Assembly (NCBI RefSeq): GCF_024397915.1
Contig: NZ_CP073347.1
Location: 558,001 to 622,000 of the forward strand
Direction of reading: 5' to 3'
DNA: 64,000 nucleotides
Origin: Marinobacterium rhizophilum
GTDB lineage: Bacteria; Pseudomonadota; Gammaproteobacteria; Pseudomonadales; Balneatricaceae
Shown: positions 34,352 to 42,755 of the stretch, piece after piece
How the letters are laid out: each line of letters begins with the position of its first letter
How positions within the stretch are numbered: the stretch's first letter is position 1
Program-made: the position numbers and the translations under genes
Notes under the pieces: model-generated
The model's database searches: none
Told to the model about the DNA's origin: nothing
What the model saw: the letters and a program-made list of their open reading frames with translations, nothing else

Positions 34352-35629
34352 ATGCAAACAGCACGTGATAACAAGCCGCTGGCCGGTGTGCGGGTGGTGG
34401 AGTTCGGACAGTTTATCGCCGGTCCCGGTGCGACCCAGATCCTCGCGGACCTGGGCGCCGATGTCATCAAGATCGAGAGCCCCAATGGCGACAACGGTCG
34501 TCGTTTCGGCGTCAATGCGGCCAGCAAGGGCCGCAGCGGCATGTTCATGGCGTACAACCGTGGCAAGCGCTCCATTGCGCTGGATCTGCGCCACCCGGAC
34601 GGCGCCGCCATTGCGCGCAAGCTCGCGCTGGGCGCGGATGTGGTGGTGCAGAATACCCGGGTCGGTGTGATGGCCGCCATCGGGCTGGATGCCGCAACCC
34701 TGCGCGAGCAAAAGCCCGGTCTCATCTATGCATCCATCTCGGGCTTTGGCACCGCTGGACCTTCGCGCCAGCGGCCGGGGCTGGACATCGCGGCCCAGGC
34801 GGAAAGTGGCATGATGTCGCTGACCGGTGAGCCCGGCGGCACACCGCTCAAGACCGGCTTCGCCGTGGTGGACGCCGCCACGGCCACGGCCACGGCCAAT
34901 GCCATCCTGGCGGCCCTGTTCCGTAATGCCCGCAGCGGCGAAGGCGCCACGATCGAAACCTCGCTGCTGGCCGTGGCCATCGGCCTGCAGGCGCAGATCT
35001 GGGCCGAATACGGCTGCTCCGGCCGGTTGCCGCAACGGGCCGGCAATGCCCAGCCCCTGGTGGCACCGGCTGCGGACCTGATCAAGGTGAGCGATGGCTA
35101 TATCGTGCTGTCCGCCTATATGGAAGATCACTGGAAGCGCCTCTGCGAGGCCATCGGGCAGCCGGAACTGGCTACCGATAGCCGTTTTGCGACCAGCAAT
35201 GCGCGGGTACAGCACCGCCCGGCACTGATGGCCATCCTGCACGACGCCTTCGGCACCCTCGCCGGTGAAGAGGTGCGGGCGAAGCTGGAAGCCTTCGGTG
35301 TGGTGGTCGGCGTGGTGCGTGACTATGCCCAGGTGCAGGCCAGCAAGGATGTGCAGGCCTGCGGTATCTTCCAGTCGGTCGCTGATGGTCTGGGTGGCGA
35401 GGTACAGGTGCCAGGCCTGCCTTTCAGTCTTGCCGATGCGACCCAGGGGGCAGCCCCGGCACGGGTGCCGGGGCTGGGTGAGCACAGTGCCGAGATCCTG
35501 CAGCAGGCCGGTTTTGACGCAGCCCAGGCGCAGGTGCTGGCCGAGGCCGGCGTGGTGGCGATGCCGGCATCGGCCCGCGCGGCAGGGGCCGGGAGCCCCG
35601 CAAGCGCATCCACCGCGTGCCCGCTCTAA
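34352..35629 (+). CDS. Class III (CaiB/BaiF) CoA-transferase
   Basis: 425-aa family III CoA-transferase. The N-terminal VRVVEFGQFIAGPGATQILADLGADVIKIE and the catalytic region RPGLDIAAQAESGMMSLTG are clear; Asp145 is the expected nucleophile that forms the acyl anhydride. It moves CoA between a donor thioester, often succinyl-CoA, and an organic acid. Between a TctCBA importer and an acyl-CoA dehydrogenase it would activate the imported acid. The last 35 residues are Ala/Gly/Ser-rich and look unstructured. A CCCTGT-GCCTG-ACAGGG hairpin lies just before its AGAGG site at about 34310-34326. Confidence 0.87.
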   Translation: MQTARDNKPLAGVRVVEFGQFIAGPGATQILADLGADVIKIESPNGDNGRRFGVNAASKGRSGMFMAYNRGKRSIALDLRHPDGAAIARKLALGADVVVQNTRVGVMAAIGLDAATLREQKPGLIYASISGFGTAGPSRQRPGLDIAAQAESGMMSLTGEPGGTPLKTGFAVVDAATATATANAILAALFRNARSGEGATIETSLLAVAIGLQAQIWAEYGCSGRLPQRAGNAQPLVAPAADLIKVSDGYIVLSAYMEDHWKRLCEAIGQPELATDSRFATSNARVQHRPALMAILHDAFGTLAGEEVRAKLEAFGVVVGVVRDYAQVQASKDVQACGIFQSVADGLGGEVQVPGLPFSLADATQGAAPARVPGLGEHSAEILQQAGFDAAQAQVLAEAGVVAMPASARAAGAGSPASASTACPL

Positions 35630-35638
35630 GCGCCGCCG

Positions 35639-37093
35639 ATGTCGCAACCGCCATCGCAACCGCAAGCCGCGAATGCCGCGGGCCCGCTGCGTCAGGCCGC
35701 GGCATTACTGTTGCTGGCGCTGGTGGTGGCGGCGACCCTTGGGTTCAACTTCGCCGATCAGGGCTGGCTTAACTGGCTGGCCTGTGGCGCTCTGGCCGGC
35801 TATCTGGTGGTTGTCGCGGATCGGCTGAACGGCACATCCAGAGCCTTTGTGGTACTGGCGCTGGCCGCCAGCGCGGTAATGGTTCTGCTGGGGCGCGACC
35901 TGGTCGCGGTGCTGTACGAGGGGGGTGCCAAGGCCTGCCTGTTTGCGTCCTTTCTCGGCGCTATCGGCATGCTGCGACAGGCCGCCGAGGGCTCCAGCCT
36001 GGTCGCACGGGTCGGGGACCTGCTGATCCGTGTGCGGCCGCTGTGGCGCTACCCGCTGTTGTGCGGGGGTGGCCAGCTGTTGAGCGGCTTTCTCGCCGCC
36101 GGCGCCCTGAATATCCTCTGTACGGCGGTCTACCGGGGCAATGATCGTATCGGGCATTCCCAGGGCGCGGCCCTGCAGCAGCTACGGCAGCGGCGCATGA
36201 TCACCGCCTTGCTGCGCGGACACTGCATGGCGCAGTGCTGGGCGCCGACCTCCCTGTTTGTGGTGTTGCTGCTGGCGCTCATCCCCGAACTTCAGCCAAG
36301 CCGGCTCTTGCCCTATTCGGCCGGCATGGCGCTGCTGGCGCTGGGGCTGGGCTGGGGGCTCGATCAGCTGGGCAGCCGACGATTGGCGGTGTCGGCCGTG
36401 GCCCGGTCGGCACTGCTGGAGTTTCAGGCGGACAAGCCACCGCTGTGGCCTCTGGTCTTGCCGCTGCTGCTGCTGTTTTCCACGCTCTGTGGCCTGACCT
36501 TTGGACTGGCGCGGTGGCTTGATATCAATTTTGTGCAGGCCCTGGTGATCGCCTTTCCGCTGTTTGCCATGGGCTGGACACTGCTGCAGTGCCCTGGTGA
36601 CGCGGCACCGCAAGGGGCCCGACAGCGCCTGGGGCGACTCTGGCTTGAGGGTTTTCCGGGGCAGGGCAACGAAATTGCCCTGATGGGAAGCAGCGTGTTT
36701 CTTGGCGTGCTGGTGGCCAGGCAGATCGACCCCGGCGCCATTCTCGCGCTGATCGACGCCGGTGGGCTGGCGCCAGCGATTCTGGTGTCTTTGTGCGCCT
36801 GGAGTATTCCGTTGCTGGGGTTGCTGGGCGTCAATCCCACGGTTAGCGTCACTATCCTGGCGAGCCTGTCGGATGCCTTGGTGACGGCCGGTATCCCCTT
36901 GCTGCCTTTTGCAGTCACAATCCTGGGGGCCTGGTGCATCAGTGCAGGGGTATCGCCCATTGCCCAGCCGGTACTGATCGTTGCGCGTAGTATTCGCCGT
37001 CACGCGGGCGTCGTTGGCCCGCGCTGGAACGGCTTGTACAGTCTGGTGGCCATGCTGGCATTGACACTCTGGGTGTGGCTGGTCCTTACATAG
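35639..37093 (+). CDS. Polytopic membrane protein of unknown function
   Basis: 484-aa integral membrane protein with about twelve hydrophobic segments. I do not recognise the family. The C-terminal half has GLLGVNPTVSVTILASLSDA and GVSPIAQPVLIVARSI, which resemble the helix-hairpin Asn-Pro and Pro loops of ion-transporter-superfamily carriers. A role as a secondary transporter or efflux protein is therefore possible. It starts nine bases after the CoA-transferase stop, without a clear ribosome-binding site, and ends the operon. Its last 99 bp are repeated downstream at 37205-37303. Confidence 0.7.
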   Translation: MSQPPSQPQAANAAGPLRQAAALLLLALVVAATLGFNFADQGWLNWLACGALAGYLVVVADRLNGTSRAFVVLALAASAVMVLLGRDLVAVLYEGGAKACLFASFLGAIGMLRQAAEGSSLVARVGDLLIRVRPLWRYPLLCGGGQLLSGFLAAGALNILCTAVYRGNDRIGHSQGAALQQLRQRRMITALLRGHCMAQCWAPTSLFVVLLLALIPELQPSRLLPYSAGMALLALGLGWGLDQLGSRRLAVSAVARSALLEFQADKPPLWPLVLPLLLLFSTLCGLTFGLARWLDINFVQALVIAFPLFAMGWTLLQCPGDAAPQGARQRLGRLWLEGFPGQGNEIALMGSSVFLGVLVARQIDPGAILALIDAGGLAPAILVSLCAWSIPLLGLLGVNPTVSVTILASLSDALVTAGIPLLPFAVTILGAWCISAGVSPIAQPVLIVARSIRRHAGVVGPRWNGLYSLVAMLALTLWVWLVLT

Positions 37094-37411
37094 AAGTACC
37101 AGCTTAGCTGGCGGCGAGGCTGGGAAGATGCCCCAGGAACATGGAAAAAGCTCGGACTGGGTGCCGGTATTGAGCCGGGCGTGGATGCTGTTGCGGTGTA
37201 ATCAATTCGCCGTCACGCGGGCGTCGTTGGCCCGCGCTGGAACGGCTTGTACAGTCTGGTGGCCATGCTGGCATTGACACTCCGGGTGTGGCTGATTTTT
37301 GTATAGCGCGGTCAGCTGGCGGCGAGGCTGGAAAGATGCCCCAGGAACATGGAAAAAAGCTCGGACTGGGTGCCGGTATTGAGCCGGGCGTGGATGTTCT
37401 TGCGGTGAACC
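36992..37411. repeat. 213-bp tandem duplication spanning two convergent gene ends
   Basis: Copy 1 (36992 to about 37204) and copy 2 (37205 to about 37411) begin with the same word ATTCGCCGTCACGCGGGCG and align over nearly their whole length, offset 213 bp at the start and 209 bp at the end. Each copy contains the 3' end of the membrane protein gene (plus strand) followed by the 3' end of the luxR gene (minus strand). Only the outermost ends belong to intact genes. The middle 218 bp between the two stop codons is thus two gene remnants with small changes. No insertion sequence is visible. Confidence 0.88.
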
Positions 37412-38121
37412 TTCACGGTACCGGCGCTGATGTCCAGCAGCTCGGCGATGGCCTTGGAGGAGTGACCCTTGAGAATCAGCCCGGTGATTTCCTGCTCGCG
37501 CCGGGTCAGCACGCCGCTACCAAAGGTGGCCAGGGCGTATTCCATGGCATCGCGGGACTCTTCGTTGTGCACATAGTCCGCTGACTGGGCCAGCCAGAAC
37601 TGGTGCACCAGGGCGGCGATCACCGGGAATATCTGGTTCAGGGTATTGCGTTCGGCCCGGGTAATGGAACCCAGACTGGACTTTCGCCCCAGCGACAGCG
37701 TAAAGCTGACATCGTTTTCCAGCCCGATCACCAGAATGATTTCATCCACCAGACCGAATTCGTTGTAGCAGCTGCGGCAGTACTCGCTGCTGTCGAAACT
37801 GTCCGGGGCAATCTCCCGCAGCCGGTATACACCGCCCGACAGCCCGCCCTGGATGGCGTTGAACAATGGGTCCAGCAGGTAAACCTGGTTGACGTAGCGC
37901 TTCAGCGCCGGCTCCAGGTGCTGCGGATGGTTGCTGAGCACGACGATGGGCTTGAAGGCATGCTTGTAGGTGGCGATCAGCAGGGTATCGAAGCTCACCA
38001 GGGACTGCAGGCAGTCGTTCAGCACCTCCGGGAAGTTACGCATTCGAATATGATCAATCAGCCGTGCCAGATCCTTGTGCCAGCTTTGTGAAGGGGATGT
38101 GCCAGGGCCGACTTTATTCAT
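37312..38121 (-). CDS. LuxR-type transcriptional regulator
   Basis: 269-aa regulator. The C-terminal LuxR helix-turn-helix (LTRREQEITGLILKGHSSKAIAELL, then ISAGTVKVHRKNIHARL) is intact. The N-terminal two thirds lacks the acyl-homoserine-lactone pocket signature and looks like a GAF-type sensor, so quorum sensing is unlikely. It diverges from the aminotransferase/agmatine deiminase genes. The operator-like motif in the shared region recurs before puuC, so it may control both loci. The ATG at 38121 is favoured; a GTG at 38175 is also in frame, and neither has a strong ribosome-binding site. Its last part is duplicated at 37109-37199. Confidence 0.82.
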   Translation of the reverse strand: MNKVGPGTSPSQSWHKDLARLIDHIRMRNFPEVLNDCLQSLVSFDTLLIATYKHAFKPIVVLSNHPQHLEPALKRYVNQVYLLDPLFNAIQGGLSGGVYRLREIAPDSFDSSEYCRSCYNEFGLVDEIILVIGLENDVSFTLSLGRKSSLGSITRAERNTLNQIFPVIAALVHQFWLAQSADYVHNEESRDAMEYALATFGSGVLTRREQEITGLILKGHSSKAIAELLDISAGTVKVHRKNIHARLNTGTQSELFSMFLGHLSSLAAS

Positions 38122-38265
38122 TCGGTATGAGCCAGAATCGTGATTAATGTGAGGGAGTCGTGTCAACTGTAGCACAGGATCTGACTTTTAGGTCTTGTCT
38201 AAGCGTTTGAAAGTCTTCGAGTTATTGCTGGTATATGCGGTGTTGTTGCTAAAAGTGGCGGCGGC

Positions 38266-38283
38266 TATCCCCTGGGGGGTATA
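38266..38283. promoter_or_regulatory. Shared operator-like motif, copy 2
   Basis: TATCCCCTGGGGGGTATA on the plus strand reads TATACCCCCCAGGGGATA in reverse, matching the motif at 27018-27035 in 17 of 18 positions. It lies 108 bp before the aminotransferase and 145 bp before luxR. Confidence 0.7.
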
Positions 38284-38390
38284 GATGGCGTTTTAGTGCC
38301 GGTAGTACTTTAGCCCCATGGATCGAATCCATGGCGGCAATGCCACTGGAGATAACTTTAAATAACGCAGAACACCGCGGGGCAATTCAC

Positions 38391-39782
38391 ATGGCACATG
38401 ATATTAATAGGTTGTGGGAACAGGATAAGGCGCACTTTATCCATCCGTTTACCGATTTCTCGGTTTTCGAAAAGGAAGGCTGCGATATTATTACCGAAAG
38501 CCGCGGCGAATATGTTTTCGATGGCAAGGGTAATAAATACCTCGATGGTATTGCCGGCCTCTGGTGTGTCAATATCGGCCACGGGCGCCGGGAAATGGGG
38601 CAGGTGATGGCCGAACAGGCCGAGCGCATGGCCTATTATTCACCGTTCAACAACCTCTCCAATGTGCCGGCGATTGAGCTGTCTGCAAAGCTGGCAGAGC
38701 TTGCACCATCGAACCTGAATCATGTGTTCTACAGCTGCGGCGGCTCGGTGGCCAACGATACCACCATCCGCATCGTGCACTACTACTTCAACCAGCTCGG
38801 CCAGCACGACAAGAAAATCATTATTTCGCGCAACAACGGTTACCACGGTACCACCTATGTGTCCGCGACCCTGACCGGCATCGAAAGCAATAACTGGGGC
38901 TTTGATACGGCCGACCAGTTTGTGCACCACGTGTCCGAGGCCAACTGCTACCGTCGTCCCGAAGGCATGACAGAGGCGCAGTACTGCGATCACCTGGTGG
39001 CAGAGTTCGAGGCCAGCATCCAGGAACTCGGCGGTGCCGACAAGGTCGCCGCCTTTATTGCCGAGCCGATCATGGGGGCGGGCGGCGTACTGGTGGCGCC
39101 AGAGGGTTACCACCGTCGCATGCACGCGGTCTGCAAAAAGTACGGCATGCTCTATATCGCCGACGAGGTGGTCACGGCCTTCGGGCGCCTGGGACACTTC
39201 TTTGCCAGCGAAGACGTGTTCGGCATTCAGCCGGACATTATCAACTGCGCCAAGGGCCTGACCTCGGGTTATATTCCGCTGGGTGCGACCCTGCTGAGCG
39301 ATGAAATTTACGCCGTGATCAGCAAGCCGCAGCGTGAAGGTGCCGTATTCAGCACCGGCTTTACCTATTCCGGCCATCCGGTAGCCTGCGCCGCGGCGCT
39401 GAAAAACATCGAGATTATGGAGCGCGAGAACATCTGTGCCAACGTGCGCGACGTTGGACCCTACCTGGAAACGCAGCTCAAAACCCTGCTGGACCTGCCA
39501 ATCGTCGGTGATGTGCGCGGCAGCCACTTCATGATGTGTATCGAAAGCGTGGCCGACAAGGCGACCAAGGCGCTGCTGCCGATGGAGGCCAATGTCGGCA
39601 AGCGCATTGCCGAACAGTGCCAGAAACGCGGCCTGATCGTGCGGCCCATCGCCCACCTGAACGTGCTGTCGCCGCCGCTGATCTGGAACCGCGACACCGT
39701 GGACCAGGTCGTGGGGATTCTGCGCCAGAGTATCCTGGCCACGGTTGAATCCCTGATTGAAGACGGCCACTACCAGGCGTGA
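38391..39782 (+). CDS. Class III aminotransferase, putrescine/diamine transaminase type
   Basis: 463-aa PLP enzyme of aminotransferase class III. The layout follows SpuC-like diamine:pyruvate transaminases: FDGKGNKYLDGIAGLWCVNIGHG, then NNGYHGTTYVSATLTG, IADEVVTAFGRLGHFF and the PLP lysine in CAKGLTSGYIPLG. The usual GSEAND segment reads GGSVAND here. The ATG at 38391 gives the normal start; the open frame reaches 38331. It is followed by agmatine deiminase, so a substrate such as putrescine or a related amine is likely, giving 4-aminobutyraldehyde for PuuC. Confidence 0.83.
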   Translation: MAHDINRLWEQDKAHFIHPFTDFSVFEKEGCDIITESRGEYVFDGKGNKYLDGIAGLWCVNIGHGRREMGQVMAEQAERMAYYSPFNNLSNVPAIELSAKLAELAPSNLNHVFYSCGGSVANDTTIRIVHYYFNQLGQHDKKIIISRNNGYHGTTYVSATLTGIESNNWGFDTADQFVHHVSEANCYRRPEGMTEAQYCDHLVAEFEASIQELGGADKVAAFIAEPIMGAGGVLVAPEGYHRRMHAVCKKYGMLYIADEVVTAFGRLGHFFASEDVFGIQPDIINCAKGLTSGYIPLGATLLSDEIYAVISKPQREGAVFSTGFTYSGHPVACAAALKNIEIMERENICANVRDVGPYLETQLKTLLDLPIVGDVRGSHFMMCIESVADKATKALLPMEANVGKRIAEQCQKRGLIVRPIAHLNVLSPPLIWNRDTVDQVVGILRQSILATVESLIEDGHYQA

Positions 39783-39862
39783 GAGCCTGGTCTTTCGCCG
39801 GGTGGGCACGCGTCCGCCCGGTCTCGACAGCATCTATAGTCAAAGAAAACAGGTTGCCTGCG

Positions 39863-40960
39863 ATGAGTGACACTAACGCTAACCTCAGCCCCAAAGCACT
39901 GGGTTTCCGGATGCCGGGCGAGTTCGAACCCCATGATGCCTGCTGGATGCTCTGGCCCCAGCGCGGCGATGTCTGGCGCCTGGGCGCCAAGCCGGCACAG
40001 CGGGCCTTTGCCGCGGTGGCCGAAGCCATTTCCCGCAGTGAAACCGTGTTTGTGGCGGTGGGTGACGGCCAGTACGAAAACGCCCGCGCCATGCTGGCTC
40101 CCCATATTCGGGTGGTTGAAATCAGCTCCAACGACGCCTGGATGCGGGACATGGGGCCGAGCTTCGTGATCAACGATGCCGGTGAACGGGCCGGTATCGA
40201 CTGGCATTTCAATGCCTGGGGCGGCCTGGATGGCGGCCTCTACTTTCCCTGGGACAAGGACGACCGCGTGGCCCGCAAGGTGTGCGAAATCAATGGTGAC
40301 CGGCGTTTCCGGGCGCCCTTCGTGCTGGAAGGCGGCGCCATCCATGTGGACGGGGAGGGCACTGTGCTGACCACCGAGGAGTGCCTGCTGAACCCCAACC
40401 GCAATCCACACCTGAACCGCGAGCAGATTGAGGCGCAGCTGGGAGACTACCTCAATGTGTCCAAGGTCATCTGGCTGGACCGTGGCACCTTTAATGATGA
40501 AACCAACGGCCATGTCGACAATATCGCCTGCTTCGTCCGCCCGGGTGTGGTGGCGCTGCACTGGTGCGATGACCCGGCCGATCCGCAGTACGCCATTTCC
40601 CAGGCCGCCTACGAAGTGCTCAGCCAGGCCACGGATGCGAAAGGGCGCAAGCTGGAGGTGCACAAGCTGCCTCAACCAGGTCCGCTGTTCATGAGCGCCG
40701 AGGAAGCCGTGGGGGTTGATCTGTGCGAGGGCAGCCATCCGCGTACAGAAGGCGAGCGCATGGCCGGCTCCTATATCAATTTCTATATCGGTAATTCCGT
40801 GGTGGTGTTCCCGCTGCTGGACAAGGCTCTGGATGGCCAGGCGCGGGAAATCCTGCAGGGGCTCTTCCCCGAGCGCGAGATCATTGGTGTTGATGCGCGG
40901 GAGATCCTGCTCGGCGGCGGCAATATCCACTGCATTACCCAGCAGCAGCCCAGGGCCTGA
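39863..40960 (+). CDS. aguA: Agmatine deiminase
   Basis: 365-aa agmatine iminohydrolase that converts agmatine to N-carbamoylputrescine and ammonia. Motifs of the guanidino-group-modifying superfamily are present: SSNDAWMRDMGPSFV, DWHFNAWGG, ETNGHVDNIACFVRPG and the nucleophile Cys357 in LLGGGNIHCITQQQP, the position known in characterised enzymes. The ATG at 39863 is used because upstream in-frame residues overlap the aminotransferase end. No AguB-type nitrilase (N-carbamoylputrescine amidohydrolase) is found in the window. It is in line with the aminotransferase and an NhaC-type antiporter. Confidence 0.92.
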   Translation: MSDTNANLSPKALGFRMPGEFEPHDACWMLWPQRGDVWRLGAKPAQRAFAAVAEAISRSETVFVAVGDGQYENARAMLAPHIRVVEISSNDAWMRDMGPSFVINDAGERAGIDWHFNAWGGLDGGLYFPWDKDDRVARKVCEINGDRRFRAPFVLEGGAIHVDGEGTVLTTEECLLNPNRNPHLNREQIEAQLGDYLNVSKVIWLDRGTFNDETNGHVDNIACFVRPGVVALHWCDDPADPQYAISQAAYEVLSQATDAKGRKLEVHKLPQPGPLFMSAEEAVGVDLCEGSHPRTEGERMAGSYINFYIGNSVVVFPLLDKALDGQAREILQGLFPEREIIGVDAREILLGGGNIHCITQQQPRA

Positions 40961-41083
40961 TCCCGGCTGTCGCGAATCACCGAATCATCGTTGCAATACG
41001 TCGGCATCAGACCTTCGGCCTGCCTGTGAGGTCTGGTGTCACATTCCCGTTGCAGCGAATAACAACTATAACGAGGGATACCC

Positions 41084-42568
41084 ATGAGTACTTCGACCGA
41101 TGCGAGCATGAAGCTGAATGCTGCACCACCCAGCCAGACCCTCGCGGTAGGCGCCATTGCGCTGGCCGTGGTGGGCTTTGCACTCTACTGCTTTCATACC
41201 TATGGTACGGACGGCGCTTTCGGCATGCTCAGCCTGTTGCCGACAGCCGTGGTCATTGCCACGGCGCTCTATACCAAGCGCACCATCGAGTCGCTGTTTA
41301 TCGGCGTACTTGTAGGCCTGCTAATGACCAACTCTGTGGCGGATTTCATCCCGGCGCTGGGAGGCACCTTCCTCGATGTCTTCATGAACGAGACCGTGGC
41401 CTGGATCTTTATTGCCTGCGGCCTGATGGGCAGCATGATTGCCCTGGTGACCATGGGCGGCGGCGCCGAGGCCTTTGGCCGCTGGCTGACCACCAAAGTC
41501 CACAGCAAGAAGGGCACGCTGTTTTCCACCATGGCCCTGGGGCTGGTGATCTTTATCGATGACTACCTCAATGCACTGACCATCGGTGCGTCCATGCGCA
41601 AGGCCACGGACCGCATGAAAACCTCGCGGGAGTTTCTGGCCTACGTGGTGGACTCCACCGCAGCGCCGGTGTGCATCATCCTGCCGTTCTCGACCTGGGC
41701 GGTGTTCTTTTCCGGCCTGCTGGAAGAAAACGAAGTCGCGGCCGACGGCCAGGGCATCGACCTGTTTATCAGCTCCATTCCCTACATGCTCTACGCCTGG
41801 GTTTGCCTGGTGGTGGTGATGCTGGCCATCAGCGGCAAGCTGCCGTTGCTGGGGCGCATGAAAGCCGCGGAGCGGCGGGTCGAAACCACCGGCGAGGTGG
41901 TGAGCGAAGCGGACCAGCCCCATAACGTCGAGATGAAAGGCGGGGTGGAAAAGTCCCACACGCTGAATTTCTTCGTACCGATTGCCTCTCTGATCTTCTT
42001 TACCTGGTATTTCGATATCGACATCATGTCCGGCGCCATGGCGTCCATCTTCGTGACCCTGGCGTTCTTCGGCGTGCAGCGGCTGCTGAGCCTTGGGCAG
42101 ATGTTCGATGGCATTCTGAAGGGCTTTGTCGGCATGATCATGCCGCTGGGCACGCTCTTTGGCGGCTTTATGCTGGCGGAAGTCAACGATACCCTGGGTA
42201 CCACCGAGTACGTCATCAACGCCACCACCACCTTCATGACCTCCGAAATGCTGCCCATGGTGGCCTTCATCGTGATGGCGGCGCTGGCGTTTGCCACCGC
42301 CTCCTTCTGGGGTATCTTCGTGGTCGGCATGCCCATCATCCTGCCGCTGGCGCTGGCGGTAAACGCCGATATTCCTGTCGTAGTGGGGGCCATGATTTCG
42401 GCCTCGGCCTTTGGCTCCCATGCCTGCTTTTACGGTGACTCCACCGTGCTGTCGGCCAAGGCCTGTGGCATCAGTCCCATGAGCCACGCCATTACCCAGT
42501 TGCCCTATGCGCTGCTGGGCGGGGTGATCTCGGCCCTCGGCTTTCTGGCGCTGGGTTTCATGCCTTAG
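41084..42568 (+). CDS. NhaC-family Na+/H+ antiporter-like transporter
   Basis: 494-aa membrane protein with about twelve spans, of the NhaC/YuiF type. Features include VIFIDDYLNALTIGASMRKATDRMKTSREFLAYVVDSTAAPVCIILPFSTWA (residues about 152-205, given as location) and the C-terminal GSHACFYGDSTVLSAKACGISPMSHAITQ. Members near amino acid catabolic genes often exchange substrate and product rather than protons. Next to agmatine deiminase, an agmatine or arginine-derived solute is a reasonable guess. ACGAGGG precedes the ATG. A strong terminator follows. Confidence 0.82.
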   Translation: MSTSTDASMKLNAAPPSQTLAVGAIALAVVGFALYCFHTYGTDGAFGMLSLLPTAVVIATALYTKRTIESLFIGVLVGLLMTNSVADFIPALGGTFLDVFMNETVAWIFIACGLMGSMIALVTMGGGAEAFGRWLTTKVHSKKGTLFSTMALGLVIFIDDYLNALTIGASMRKATDRMKTSREFLAYVVDSTAAPVCIILPFSTWAVFFSGLLEENEVAADGQGIDLFISSIPYMLYAWVCLVVVMLAISGKLPLLGRMKAAERRVETTGEVVSEADQPHNVEMKGGVEKSHTLNFFVPIASLIFFTWYFDIDIMSGAMASIFVTLAFFGVQRLLSLGQMFDGILKGFVGMIMPLGTLFGGFMLAEVNDTLGTTEYVINATTTFMTSEMLPMVAFIVMAALAFATASFWGIFVVGMPIILPLALAVNADIPVVVGAMISASAFGSHACFYGDSTVLSAKACGISPMSHAITQLPYALLGGVISALGFLALGFMP

Positions 42569-42593
42569 GCCCTATCCTGCTGCGTGACCCCTG

Positions 42594-42627
42594 AAACGCC
42601 CGGGCATTGCTGCCCGGGCGTTTTTTT
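42594..42627 (+). terminator. Intrinsic terminator after the NhaC-type gene
   Basis: CGCCCGGGCA and TGCCCGGGCG form a perfect 10-bp stem around TTGC, followed by seven T. Confidence 0.92.
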
Positions 42628-42755
42628 GTCCTGGATCCTGACAATAAAACTGCGCAGATGCCCCGCAACTCTGGCGCCCTGTGCCTTAACGCGCCAAGAT
42701 AGTCGTGCACCAAACAGGTGCCACGTCTTTCCAAGATACCAGGGATGATTTCTCA

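Noticed and set aside
37094..37311. Possible small gene between the membrane protein and luxR
   Set aside because: The sequence is fully explained as duplicated 3' ends of both flanking genes.
37312..38121. Acyl-homoserine-lactone quorum-sensing receptor
   Set aside because: The DNA-binding domain is LuxR-type, but the N-terminal part lacks the conserved Trp/Tyr/Asp pattern of AHL receptors and no luxI-type gene is nearby.
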